Source: Scatosoma sp045644545
Lineage (GTDB): Bacteria; Bacillota; Clostridia; Christensenellales; Borkfalkiaceae
NCBI GenBank assembly: GCA_045644545.1
Contig: JAZRHC010000011.1
Span: forward strand, 1-64,000
DNA: 64,000 nt
Reading direction: 5' to 3'
In this document: positions 44,456 to 52,196 of the stretch, piece by piece
Numbering within the stretch: the first letter of the stretch is position 1
Layout of the letters: each line of letters opens with the position of its first letter
The notes under the pieces: model-generated
Database searches by the model: none
What the model saw: the letters and a program-made list of their open reading frames with translations, nothing else
What the model was told of the DNA's origin: nothing
Translations under genes and position numbers: made by a program

Positions 44456-45307
44456 TTACTCTTCTTCGTAGTCGTAGGAATAGTCAATGCCTTTCATAAA
44501 GATTTCTCTATCGTCAATCTTATCCGTCAAGGCATTTTGCAAAAGCGCAAAAATTCCGCTTGAGTCCACTACACTGCGTTTCATCTCATCCAAATATTCC
44601 GTCTTATCAATCCTGCTCCAATCCACGCATTTGGATAGATTGTTTTTCAAAATCATATCCAGCCAAATACGGGTAGTTCTGCCATTCCCTTCACGGAACG
44701 GGTGCGCAATATTCATCTCTACGTATTTTTGTACAATTTGTTCAAAGGTATCTTCGGGCATCTTTTCAATCGTTTTCAGCGTTTCGTCTAAATACAAAGC
44801 GTTCGCAAACGTGAATCCGCCCTTGCTAATATTGACGTTTCTTATCTGCCCTGCAAAATCGTACAAACCGCCGAAAATATACGCGTGTATTTGTCGTAAG
44901 CCCTTTACCGTACCCACTTCAATCGTGTTAATTATGCCGTCTTCAAACAACGAATACGCCTTTTGTTTACTCTGCTCGTCGATAGACGTTCCCATCGTCT
45001 TCATCCATTTGAGAAAGACTGCCGATTTTTTGCTTGGAATAACGGCAAGAACGGTATTTACACCGTCGTCGTCGATTACGTCGGTAAGATAAGACTTCCC
45101 GTCGCGTGCAGGCAATTTCAGTTGTCTACAAATTGTGGACAACTGCGGATTTCTACTCTTTAACGTATTCCAATATTTTCTCGGCGCTTTGCTCGCCGTC
45201 AACGCTTCGGCAATATCGACTGCACAAAAGTACCATTTGAAATTTTCTTCGTTCCAAACGGCTCTTACGGGAATATCGTCAAAAAATCGTATCGAAGTCT
45301 TTATCAT
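44456..45307 (-). CDS. BRO-N / Fic domain fusion protein
   Basis: 283 residues from ATG 45305-45307 (AAGGTG). Residues 1-105 resemble a phage-antirepressor BRO-N domain (SIRFFDDIPVRAVWNEENFK, FCAVDIAEALTASKAPRKYW). Residues 130-260 form a Fic domain with the intact catalytic motif HPFREGNGR (His202). Fic enzymes transfer AMP or another nucleotide moiety to target proteins. No separate antitoxin is evident next to it; the BRO-N part may direct DNA or protein binding (inference). Cargo of the integrative element. Confidence 0.85.
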   Translation of the reverse strand: MIKTSIRFFDDIPVRAVWNEENFKWYFCAVDIAEALTASKAPRKYWNTLKSRNPQLSTICRQLKLPARDGKSYLTDVIDDDGVNTVLAVIPSKKSAVFLKWMKTMGTSIDEQSKQKAYSLFEDGIINTIEVGTVKGLRQIHAYIFGGLYDFAGQIRNVNISKGGFTFANALYLDETLKTIEKMPEDTFEQIVQKYVEMNIAHPFREGNGRTTRIWLDMILKNNLSKCVDWSRIDKTEYLDEMKRSVVDSSGIFALLQNALTDKIDDREIFMKGIDYSYDYEEE

Positions 45308-45316
45308 AGCACCTTT

Positions 45317-45345
45317 ATTATAGCATATCATAGACAAAAAATCAA
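45317..45345 (-). promoter_or_regulatory. Promoter of the BRO-N/fic gene
   Basis: TTGATT (45340-45345), 17-bp spacer and TATAAT (45317-45322). Only nine bases separate the -10 box from the ATG, so the leader would be extremely short. Confidence 0.65.
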
Positions 45346-45399
45346 CCATTTGTAAATATACCATTATCCGTTTTCTTTAACCATATATTTTTCGGTCAA

Positions 45400-45444
45400 A
45401 ATATTATCAAAAATAAGATTGTCAAACGCATCTTTGATAATATT
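45400..45444. repeat. Perfect 12-bp inverted repeat
   Basis: AATATTATCAAA (45400-45411) and TTTGATAATATT (45433-45444) with a 21-bp loop, downstream of the 45492 gene. Read leftwards the stem ends in TTTTGACC, so it may be a weak terminator or a regulatory hairpin. Confidence 0.6.
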
Positions 45445-45491
45445 ATATCATAAATATTTTTTTGCATAACGCATTGGTAAATTTTTTATAC

Positions 45492-46670
45492 TCAAACGGA
45501 TAAATCCAATACACGTTCTACTTCTTCCAAAGAAACGGTAAACACTTCGATATTCTTCCCCTTTACATATTCTTCCACGTATTCCCGTTGAAACTCATAA
45601 CAAAGAATCTCGCCTTTCTCTTTATGGACTTCCAACCCATTACAAAAAGCAATCAATCGACGGATATCTCCGTCTAAATGGCAAAGAGAATACACGGTAT
45701 CTTCGATAATTCCGTCGTATTCAAACATTCTTCCCCCTTCCGCAATTTCATTTTCTTGATATACCGCGCGCAATATCCTTTTCACATGGTTGGGCTGTGT
45801 GATAATTTTAAGCAACCTTGCCCCGAACCCGTCCAAAGGCAAATAATGTAGAGCCGCATACACTTTTTCTATTGTTTGAATACGTATGCTCTTCCATTTC
45901 CCGTTGGCGTCCTTTTTTGATTGTCGGGTTTTGCAATTTGCAATCGTATCCAACACCGCTTTTGCGTTCCGCGCGAACATAATGCACGGCGTTTTGTCCT
46001 TTTCAGGATGTTTTGCCGTATTCATTCTCGCAATTCTATCTATATCCACTTTCGCTTTTACTTCTCCACCAAAACTCCAATTCATCATTTCATCCCGTAA
46101 ATTATACACACAAAAACCCTCGTCCTTGGTAAGCAACGCGCCCACAATGGAAGTGTACGACAATTTTTTCAATTCACCACGTTCGTATTGTTTCAAATCT
46201 CTTGACGGATAAAAATATGCGTTATCTAATAGCGTTTGCGTTTTATAATCGTAATTCAAACAGGGCAAGTCTTGCGGAGAAAACGCAATGCCTGCCCGAC
46301 ACAGTATCATCAGCACTTCTGCGATTTTATGATTGCGCCGTTTATGATCTATATCGCTTGGAAAACCGTTACGGCAGAAATTATTTTCATAATATTCTGC
46401 CGTCCCAATCCACTCTAATAATTTCTTCGCTTTCTTATGTAATCGTATAGTCTTGTATTTGCCTGCCCCTGATTTAATGAGCGCCTTCACCGTCAGTCGT
46501 TCCCCCGTCCTCGCATTCCGATACTCCTGCGTTTCACACATCTTATGCACCAACCTTTTATACGTTTGCTCACTACCCATAATACCCAGTGAGTACTGTG
46601 GAATTTCGCCTGCCACGGATAAAATACGCAGTAGGAAGAAAGAATGACTGCCCTCTTTGATTGTAATCAT
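45492..46670 (-). CDS. Element-encoded protein of unknown function, winged-helix-like N-terminus
   Basis: 392 residues from ATG 46668-46670 (GGAGGTG four bases upstream). The N-terminal 130 residues alternate helices and short strands (HSFFLLRILSVAGEIPQYS, later KTIRLHKKAKKLLEWIG) in a way that suggests a winged helix like those of replication-relaxation or plasmid-control proteins; this is by eye. The middle contains PCIMFARNAKAVLDTIA, and the acidic C-terminus ends EVERVLDLSV. It precedes fic and follows the 46833 gene in the same direction. Confidence 0.55.
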   Translation of the reverse strand: MITIKEGSHSFFLLRILSVAGEIPQYSLGIMGSEQTYKRLVHKMCETQEYRNARTGERLTVKALIKSGAGKYKTIRLHKKAKKLLEWIGTAEYYENNFCRNGFPSDIDHKRRNHKIAEVLMILCRAGIAFSPQDLPCLNYDYKTQTLLDNAYFYPSRDLKQYERGELKKLSYTSIVGALLTKDEGFCVYNLRDEMMNWSFGGEVKAKVDIDRIARMNTAKHPEKDKTPCIMFARNAKAVLDTIANCKTRQSKKDANGKWKSIRIQTIEKVYAALHYLPLDGFGARLLKIITQPNHVKRILRAVYQENEIAEGGRMFEYDGIIEDTVYSLCHLDGDIRRLIAFCNGLEVHKEKGEILCYEFQREYVEEYVKGKNIEVFTVSLEEVERVLDLSV

Positions 46671-46736
46671 AATACACCTCCATCGCAAATAGTCTTCCGA
46701 CGGCGATTTGTACTGTCCGTCGAATTTAGAAAGCAT

Positions 46737-46772
46737 AAACCCCTTGAAAATACAAGGATTTCAAGGGGGTTT
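46737..46772. repeat. Inverted repeat upstream of the 45492 gene
   Basis: AAACCCCTTGAAA (46737-46749) and TTTCAAGGGGGTTT (46759-46772), one bulged base, nine-base loop. It lies about 70 bp before the start codon; a regulatory or recombination site is possible. Confidence 0.55.
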
Positions 46773-46832
46773 ACGGTTAAAAAAGATATACCGAAAATTT
46801 TTCGTAATTTTTGGCGGTTTTGGTATATGTTT

Positions 46833-47522
46833 TTAGGGTTCGTTCTCATATAACGGCACTCCTTCTTCGGGCATTTCTTGCCGAATTTTTAGAAATTCTT
46901 CAAACTCATTTCGCGGAATAACGTACACTTCCGTTCGGTTGCCTTTCCCTTTTGCACTCATATAAAAATGCTCGCAACAAGCAGGGTTATCGTCCACCAT
47001 TGTAAAGAGCGCAACGATATCCGTGACTTGGTTGATTTCGATATTGTCGTGGTCGCGCATATTCCGTTCGGGATAATCCTTGTCGTACACGTGCCGATAG
47101 ACAAGCACTACTTTTCCTTGCTTTTTCCAAAGGCGTTTCGCAAAAAAGTTCTCCATCTTGGGAAACAAAATGGAACGGATATATTCCAAACCGCCCGATT
47201 GTTTTTTAGGAAGCAACATAGGCAATCGCACGCTAAACCAACCCTGCTCGGTATAGCCGATTTCTAATGGCACGGTGTCTGCAATAATTTCTTTTACCTG
47301 ATCATAGGCGTAAGGTCCCCACACGTAATATGCCAAATCCCGAATATTTAAGTTAAATTTCTCCGTCAGAATCACCGCATTTAACAGCTCTTCGTAAACA
47401 TAGTCAATATTACTACCGCATTTTAATAAATCTTCCGCTTGCCCCAATTTGCTTTTTATCTTTTGTAAATTCCTTTGCCGAAGTTGTATCACTTCAAGCA
47501 ATCTGTTGCGTTGTTCTTCCAT
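46833..47522 (-). CDS. Mobile-element protein resembling DUF6100
   Basis: 229 residues. An N-terminal coiled coil (LRQRNLQKIKSKLGQAEDLL), a central part with LPMLLPKK and YRHVYDKDYPERNMRDHDN, and a C-terminal NRTEVYVIPRNEFEEFL. The run of LPxLLPKK, RDHDNxE and a C-terminal VIP motif is what I associate with DUF6100 proteins of clostridial conjugative elements; function unknown. GGAGG precedes the ATG. Expressed from the palindrome-bearing promoter at 47663. Confidence 0.55.
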   Translation of the reverse strand: MEEQRNRLLEVIQLRQRNLQKIKSKLGQAEDLLKCGSNIDYVYEELLNAVILTEKFNLNIRDLAYYVWGPYAYDQVKEIIADTVPLEIGYTEQGWFSVRLPMLLPKKQSGGLEYIRSILFPKMENFFAKRLWKKQGKVVLVYRHVYDKDYPERNMRDHDNIEINQVTDIVALFTMVDDNPACCEHFYMSAKGKGNRTEVYVIPRNEFEEFLKIRQEMPEEGVPLYENEP

Positions 47523-47560
47523 TTTTCTACCTCCTGAAATTTTGATTTTTTATAAAATGA

Positions 47561-47593
47561 AAAGCCGTGCAACGTTTTTTCGTTACACGACTT
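47561..47593 (-). promoter_or_regulatory. Leader hairpin before the 46833 gene
   Basis: On the minus strand AAGTCGTGTAACG pairs with CGTTGCACGGCTT (wobbles included) across an A-rich loop and is followed by TTTTCATTTT. It lies between the promoter at 47663 and the start at 47522, so it may act as an attenuator, or as the terminator of the gene upstream. Confidence 0.55.
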
Positions 47594-47662
47594 AAACAAC
47601 CGTTATTTAGTTTTTATTTTTTAGTTATTGCAAGCAACGGCTTACAATACTTTCACAATACC

Positions 47663-47692
47663 ATTATAACATACTTGACTCGCCAAGTCAAG
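47663..47692 (-). promoter_or_regulatory. Promoter with a palindrome over its -35
   Basis: TTGACT (47686-47691), 17-bp spacer and TATAAT (47663-47668). CTTGACT (47674-47680) and AGTCAAG (47686-47692) form a palindrome with a five-base centre covering the -35 and part of the spacer, a plausible operator. Confidence 0.78.
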
Positions 47693-47745
47693 TACAAACC
47701 CCTGCCAATTCTATGCCAATTTGCTGACATTCCTTTCGTTCCGTT

Positions 47746-48843
47746 TTAACGGCTTTCGCTGATAATCGTTAAAACTTTGGAAATCGCTTCCGCCAAATTA
47801 TCGGCGTGCAATAAACCCAAAGCATTCGCAGTAATCGCTAATGGTTTATTATTGCTTTGGCTTGCTTGGTGTGCTATAAGTTCCAAACCTATTTTCGCTA
47901 TTTGTTTTTGCACGTCTTGCGAATTTACTCTATTCTGCACTTGAACAACGCCATTCCAATACGACTGCCAATTTTCATGGAATACTTTCTGTGGCATATA
48001 ATATCCATTATTATATTGCAAATGCTGAACGGGAAACTGCCCTATATATCCGTACGAATAAGCCCGTCTTTGCGCTTCCAATTTTGCTCTTTCTGCATTT
48101 AGTTGCGCAATCCGTCTTTCGTTTTCCATCATATTTTGCGTCAACTGCATCATAAAGGCATCATTTGTGTACATAGGATTTTGCCCGTTATACGCATACA
48201 CGGTATCCACATTCATCAAATCGTAAACCCCACAATGCAATGCCCTGGCAAGCGCCGATAAGATATTCCATTGCGCCGTCACAAGTTTCTTCTGCCCTTG
48301 TTCGTACATTTGAATTGTATGAATAGGCACTCCGCTTAACAGCGATAAATCTTGCTGCGATAAGCCCAACGCTCTTCGACGAATTTCCAAATTCGTTTCA
48401 GGCAAAGAAATCCGTCTATCTAGTTCTTCCACAAACTTCATTAAATCCGCTTCATGCAAAGTAGGATACCACGCAAGGAGTTCCTTTAAGGTTACTCGCA
48501 TGTGGATATACCGAAACGATTTCTTTGTAAACCATTGATAATATGCCAAACTCCACCCCAACCAAAATTCGGGTGTTCTATATAGCATTTGATAAGGAAG
48601 AATAGGATTATCTCTATTTTCCGTTATCGTCCAATATAATTCCACTCCGGATTTACCTGCAATCAAATTCGGGTCGCCGTTTTCAAAATGAACCGCTGCT
48701 CCACTATCGATAAATCTCTTAAACACGAAATCTATATCTTCATGCTTAATATTTACTGCGTAATCGAGCATCGTCGCCAGCGTATTCATTGCGTTATTCA
48801 AATAGAATTCATTGTACGCCCTATCATATACGCGGGTCGCCAT
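47746..48843 (-). CDS. Large HTH protein paired with a DUF3990 gene (putative antitoxin/regulator)
   Basis: 365 residues. An N-terminal 140-residue domain (VTLKELLAWYPTLHEADLMK near its end), a central XRE helix-turn-helix (IRRRALGLSQQDLSLLSGVP, HTIQMYEQGQKKL) and a C-terminal part with a Gln/Tyr/Asn-rich stretch (about residues 250-300) followed by helices. Its start lies 20 bp inside the DUF3990 gene. An operon of a DUF3990 toxin-like protein and a HTH protein fits a toxin-antitoxin module, with this as the DNA-binding neutraliser (inference). Confidence 0.65.
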   Translation of the reverse strand: MATRVYDRAYNEFYLNNAMNTLATMLDYAVNIKHEDIDFVFKRFIDSGAAVHFENGDPNLIAGKSGVELYWTITENRDNPILPYQMLYRTPEFWLGWSLAYYQWFTKKSFRYIHMRVTLKELLAWYPTLHEADLMKFVEELDRRISLPETNLEIRRRALGLSQQDLSLLSGVPIHTIQMYEQGQKKLVTAQWNILSALARALHCGVYDLMNVDTVYAYNGQNPMYTNDAFMMQLTQNMMENERRIAQLNAERAKLEAQRRAYSYGYIGQFPVQHLQYNNGYYMPQKVFHENWQSYWNGVVQVQNRVNSQDVQKQIAKIGLELIAHQASQSNNKPLAITANALGLLHADNLAEAISKVLTIISESR

Positions 48844-49507
48844 TTTTGACTCCTCCTCTTAAAATATCAATCATATATAATTCGTTTTCGCTCGTTTGTA
48901 CGTTTGCACGTTCCTCTACGTATTTTGCTCTTGCTTTTTTGTCACGCTTATCGTATGCGCTAAAATACTTCAAATTATCAATATCTTCGCTTTCCATAAA
49001 GCTCAACTGCGAAAAGGCTTTTTCGGAAATCAATACAACCTGCATACCAAGTTTTCCTAATTTCATTGCCTTTGCGAGCTTTTGAACGCTAATCGTATTG
49101 TTCAAAAAATCTTCTGCAAACGAGAAATACGAATCGTCTGCTCTATAACCTTTAATTACGTCATACTCGGCAACGTCCACGTCAAAATTGTCTAATAAAT
49201 ATTTTTTTGCTTCTACACTGATAGGCGACGTTAACGTAAACGTGCGGTTTTTCAATAAAAGCGCCATCCAATTCAAAATGCTATATTTTGGTGTGGACAA
49301 ATCCAATACCTTTAAGCTTTTGCCTTGTAACTCATATTTATTCACTACGGCAGGACGGTCTTTTACCTTTGCTGCCCATTCACACGCCAATTCATAGTGT
49401 TCAGTGCAGTAAAAGCCCATTCCGTAATCATTCGTTGCTTTTCCCCCGTCTAATACAGGCGTTTGTATTTGATGATCCGTTCCGTGATATAAAATAATAT
49501 TTTTCAT
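48824..49507 (-). CDS. DUF3990 protein (ADP-ribosyltransferase-like toxin candidate)
   Basis: 227 residues from ATG 49505-49507 (GGAG upstream, inside the longer reading). IILYHGTDHQIQTPVLD and NDYGMGFYCTEHYELACEWA are the DUF3990 signature; YHGT and GxGFYxT recall the NAD-binding motifs of ADP-ribosyltransferases. The C-terminal half is helical and charged. It overlaps the HTH gene by 20 bp and is preceded by a promoter with a duplicated 15-bp operator-like site. Toxicity is inferred from the family and context. Confidence 0.75.
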   Translation of the reverse strand: MKNIILYHGTDHQIQTPVLDGGKATNDYGMGFYCTEHYELACEWAAKVKDRPAVVNKYELQGKSLKVLDLSTPKYSILNWMALLLKNRTFTLTSPISVEAKKYLLDNFDVDVAEYDVIKGYRADDSYFSFAEDFLNNTISVQKLAKAMKLGKLGMQVVLISEKAFSQLSFMESEDIDNLKYFSAYDKRDKKARAKYVEERANVQTSENELYMIDILRGGVKNGDPRI

Positions 49508-49529
49508 TGCTTTCTCCATCCTTATTAAT

Positions 49530-49599
49530 AGTATATCACCAAAGTACCATAATTGTCAACAATTTTTGAAATATTTTCTATTTATATATCACCAAAGTA
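49530..49599 (-). promoter_or_regulatory. Promoter with two direct repeats before the DUF3990/HTH pair
   Basis: TTGACA (49554-49559), 18-bp spacer and TATACT (49530-49535) on the minus strand. The 15-bp sequence TATATCACCAAAGTA occurs at 49532-49546, overlapping the -10 and spacer, and again at 49585-49599, a 53-bp spacing or about five helical turns. It suits cooperative binding of a dimeric HTH regulator. Confidence 0.75.
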
Positions 49600-49648
49600 A
49601 GACAATTCTAAACAAATTTTATTGTTTTAATTCTTCACATGGCAATTT

Positions 49649-49834
49649 TTACTGCCGTTCTACCAAATAATCGATACTCACATTGAAATAATCCGCCAAA
49701 CGACAAAGCATATCTATATCAGGTTCGCGTTCTTCTCGCTCATACCGAGAATAGACCAACGGTGAACAGCCAACCTTTTCGGCTACAGCTCTTTGCGATA
49801 TCCCCATTTCCACACGAAGTTCTTTTAAACGCAT
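49649..49834 (-). CDS. Small XRE regulator downstream of the RNase III gene
   Basis: 61 residues from ATG 49832-49834. A single HTH_3 domain (MRLKELRVEMGISQRAVAEK, PLVYSRYEREEREPDIDMLC, DYFNVSIDYLVERQ). The long upstream extension of the open frame overlaps the RNase III gene in another frame and is not used. It starts 1 bp after the RNase III stop codon, so the two are one operon. Confidence 0.85.
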   Translation of the reverse strand: MRLKELRVEMGISQRAVAEKVGCSPLVYSRYEREEREPDIDMLCRLADYFNVSIDYLVERQ

Positions 49835-49835
49835 A

Positions 49836-50819
49836 TCAATCCTCCCAATCAAGGATATCACACAGCATACTATACGCAACAGATTTTTTACCATATTTTT
49901 TAGAAGAATGATTTCCATAGTAATAACCATATTCTTCCACATGGCACTCGCATCGCCAAACAGGATTTCCATCGTCATCATACGTTTCAATAAAGTTATA
50001 CCAGGGTTCTCCAATATATCCTTTTTGATATAATTCTTGAAGTTGGTTGATTGCTCTATCAAAATCTGGTTCTCCCACTTCGTCAATGGGAAGAATCAAC
50101 TCGTTTTCTTCTTCTAAATACTCATAAGCGTCCTGTGCCGCGTTCATTCTGGCTTCCCGTTTGGAGTATCCATATCCCTCAAAACCGCCAAATTCATCCG
50201 ATAAACACAACGAACATTTATAACCGTCATCCCCTTCGTAAAACTCATAATACGGCAATTCACCGTACTTTTTTTGACACCAAGTTTGAATTAGGTCAAC
50301 GTAGTTGTTATCATCTTGAAATCCGTTTTCAAGATAATATTCAATATCCAACATTCTATCAACAACGTTTTCTAATTCTTCTGCGTCCCATTCACAGTCG
50401 ATAGCGACTGCGCCTATGATTGCCTCAAATAAATCTTCTTTCACAGAGTCTTGATTTTGCGCCTCTTGCTCCACATCTCCTTTCCCCATTAAAAGATAGT
50501 CGGCGAAACCAAGTACGTCTATTCGATGCGCAAGCATCTTCTTGCAAACCAATTTCTTTTTTATCTCCGTCAACTGCCCTTCCGTTTTATCGGACGCATA
50601 TTTGCCGTTTTGAGTTATTTCGCCGTAGTATTCACTAAGCTTTTTTATTACAACAAATTCAAGAGCCTTATCGCCATAAAACTCCAACACCTCGTTATGA
50701 TGCGCCCCGTTCCCTTCTTCCGAATAAGACTTGCGGGTAAACGCTTGTCTTAACAGTTTCGGCTCGGTAAAACCATACTCTAACTGTTCTTGGATAAATT
50801 GTAAATCTCTGTCATTCAT
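49836..50819 (-). CDS. Accessory ribonuclease III with two dsRNA-binding domains
   Basis: 327 residues. Residues 1-160 are an RNase III domain with the signature NEVLEFYGDKALEF (Glu46, Asp50) and the second acidic pair in EDLFEAIIGAVAID (Asp129, Glu132), so the metal site looks intact. Two double-stranded RNA-binding-like domains follow at about 172-237 (ending SKREARMNAAQDAYEYL) and 253-324 (ending KKYGKKSVAYSMLCDIL). Housekeeping bacterial RNase III has one. Strong AAGGAGG site ten bases before the ATG. It is cotranscribed with a small XRE gene on a mobile element and has a 200-nt structured leader. Confidence 0.85.
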   Translation of the reverse strand: MNDRDLQFIQEQLEYGFTEPKLLRQAFTRKSYSEEGNGAHHNEVLEFYGDKALEFVVIKKLSEYYGEITQNGKYASDKTEGQLTEIKKKLVCKKMLAHRIDVLGFADYLLMGKGDVEQEAQNQDSVKEDLFEAIIGAVAIDCEWDAEELENVVDRMLDIEYYLENGFQDDNNYVDLIQTWCQKKYGELPYYEFYEGDDGYKCSLCLSDEFGGFEGYGYSKREARMNAAQDAYEYLEEENELILPIDEVGEPDFDRAINQLQELYQKGYIGEPWYNFIETYDDDGNPVWRCECHVEEYGYYYGNHSSKKYGKKSVAYSMLCDILDWED

Positions 50820-51022
50820 AATAAAATGACCTCCTTGTATTTTTCTACAAGAAGGTACAATAATAGCCCGACAAAGCCCACTACTCCCGTGTGCTTACTT
50901 CGGGCACCAGTAAATAAAATGTGTTACATAAATCAATTGCATTTACAAAAAACCACTTGCATAGTTTTGGGTAAACATCTTTGTTTTATGTCCGACGTTT
51001 TAAGTACTCGTACCAACTTGTA
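50820..51022 (-). promoter_or_regulatory. Long structured leader of the RNase III operon
   Basis: About 200 nt of untranslated RNA between the promoter and the RNase III start. It contains a nine-codon open frame with ATG and stop (50933-50962), a stem GCCCGA / TCGGGC enclosing a smaller CCCG / CGGG hairpin (roughly 50860-50905), and CTTGTA / TACAAG directly at the Shine-Dalgarno (about 50833-50850), which would hide part of it. This is the layout of leader-peptide attenuation or of an RNase III self-cleavage site. Confidence 0.6.
50933..50962 (-). CDS. Possible leader peptide (9 residues)
   Basis: ATG 50960-50962 to TGA 50933-50935 encodes MQVVFCKCN. There is no strong ribosome-binding site, so translation is uncertain. 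It sits at the 5' side of the hairpins in the leader of the RNase III operon. Confidence 0.35.
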   Translation of the reverse strand: MQVVFCKCN

Positions 51023-51027
51023 CTGTC

Positions 51028-51056
51028 ATTATAGCATAATTGTTAAGAAACGTCAA
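51028..51056 (-). promoter_or_regulatory. Promoter of the RNase III operon
   Basis: TTGACG (51051-51056), 17-bp spacer and TATAAT (51028-51033) on the minus strand. Confidence 0.83.
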
Positions 51057-51060
51057 GCCC

Positions 51061-51087
51061 TTTTTCTATCCGTTTTGGATAGAAAAA
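51061..51087. repeat. Perfect 11-bp inverted repeat just upstream of the RNase III promoter
   Basis: TTTTTCTATCC (51061-51071) and GGATAGAAAAA (51077-51087) around GTTTT, four bases upstream of the -35 box. Possible operator, or a second terminator after the one at 51105-51140. Confidence 0.65.
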
Positions 51088-51104
51088 TTATGAATTATCC
51101 AACT

Positions 51105-51140
51105 AAAAAATCGAGCTATAAAAACATAGCTCGATTTTTT
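51105..51140. terminator. Bidirectional terminator after the 51142 gene
   Basis: AAAAAATCGAGCTA (51105-51118) and TAGCTCGATTTTTT (51127-51140) form a perfect stem with A and T runs, directly at the end of the 51142 gene. Confidence 0.88.
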
Positions 51141-51141
51141 G

Positions 51142-52041
51142 TTACTTTTTCTTTTTTTGCGCCCACTCATCCATACTTTTACGAAGAGCATCTACGCAAT
51201 CAGGATGTTCTTTAGCAAACTCTACAGCGTGACTTTTATCAAGGATAATCCCACGACGTTTTATTTCTGCCCGCATATCCTTTTTGCTAACCTTTTTATC
51301 CCCCGCTTTTGTTTGATACACGATACTCGACTCCGGCATTCTTAACTCTTTTTCCATGTAATCAGGAATTATAACCCTGCGGTTCATTTTCCCCAAATTA
51401 TAAGTATCCCTTTTTATAAAGGCTTTGGGAATTAACAACTTCGGCTGGTTATCAACGGGGCAAATATACTGTTTTTCAACAGTTTTAACCCAAGAATGGC
51501 TCACATCATCCCAATACATAGCGGTAACTTTTTCTCGCAATGGAATGTTATGCAATTCGCACTGTTCGCGGGTATAATCGATAAGTACTTTTCTTATAAC
51601 GTTGGTATACAAATCGCTTACCCTATCATTACTGATCTGCGGAATAAACAACTTGATATCCTCAATTCGTCTCATCGTTTTACACAAGAACGCATCGTCC
51701 TTGCAAATTTCACCTAAAATGTATTCCGCTAATTCACCGATACCTCGTCCAGCTACCCCATACTGCGAATAACCTAAACAGGTTTCTTTTGGCTCAGTCA
51801 AATACCCACAAAAGAGGTTATGTGCCTGCAACAATCTACCGCTCGTAATTTCCCAACGTATTGTTTCAAAGAAATCAATTGCTACTGCTGTTGCTCGTTT
51901 TGCCACAGCCAAATTCAATCTTTCGATTTCATACGGATTCAAAAATCTGCAATTATCGTTCGACAAGTCAACGTTAAAAAAGTCTGCGTTTGTTACGCCT
52001 AATTCGTCATATATAAAATGACTTGGATTTAATTTTTTCAA
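51142..52041 (-). CDS. Unrecognised 299-residue cargo protein
   Basis: Starts at a TTG codon (52039-52041) with GGAG ten bases upstream; no ATG fits. Soluble, alpha/beta. Notable segments are GVAGRGIGELAEYILGEI, RVSDLYTNVIRKVLIDYTRE, and PKLLIPKAFIKRDTY; the C-terminal tail is very basic (EWAQKKKK). The combination of a conserved-looking SDxxTNxIR...YT segment and a later PK suggests an enzyme, but I cannot name the family. It stands between the RNase III operon and a divergent candidate small RNA, in what appears to be a defence-rich cargo region (inference). Confidence 0.65.
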   Translation of the reverse strand: MKKLNPSHFIYDELGVTNADFFNVDLSNDNCRFLNPYEIERLNLAVAKRATAVAIDFFETIRWEITSGRLLQAHNLFCGYLTEPKETCLGYSQYGVAGRGIGELAEYILGEICKDDAFLCKTMRRIEDIKLFIPQISNDRVSDLYTNVIRKVLIDYTREQCELHNIPLREKVTAMYWDDVSHSWVKTVEKQYICPVDNQPKLLIPKAFIKRDTYNLGKMNRRVIIPDYMEKELRMPESSIVYQTKAGDKKVSKKDMRAEIKRRGIILDKSHAVEFAKEHPDCVDALRKSMDEWAQKKKK

Positions 52042-52196
52042 AACAAAAAATCTCCTGTATAATTTATTCTATCTTTATAAAAAAAATAGTAAAAAGCAGT
52101 TAGATGATACTAAAAATCATCATAGGTGAGCATAATTGCTCGAGTTTAAGTGTTGCAAAATGGCAAAAATCACTAAAACTTTTTTCCGCTTTTTAC

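Noticed and set aside
46780..46832. Possible terminator with ATATACC / GGTATAT arms after the DUF6100-like gene
   Set aside because: The loop is over 25 bases and the stem is A/T-rich and short; too weak to list as a feature.
49837..50086. Long N-terminal extension of the small XRE gene at 49649
   Set aside because: It overlaps the RNase III coding region out of frame and has no ribosome-binding site; the HTH begins at 49834 directly after the RNase III stop.
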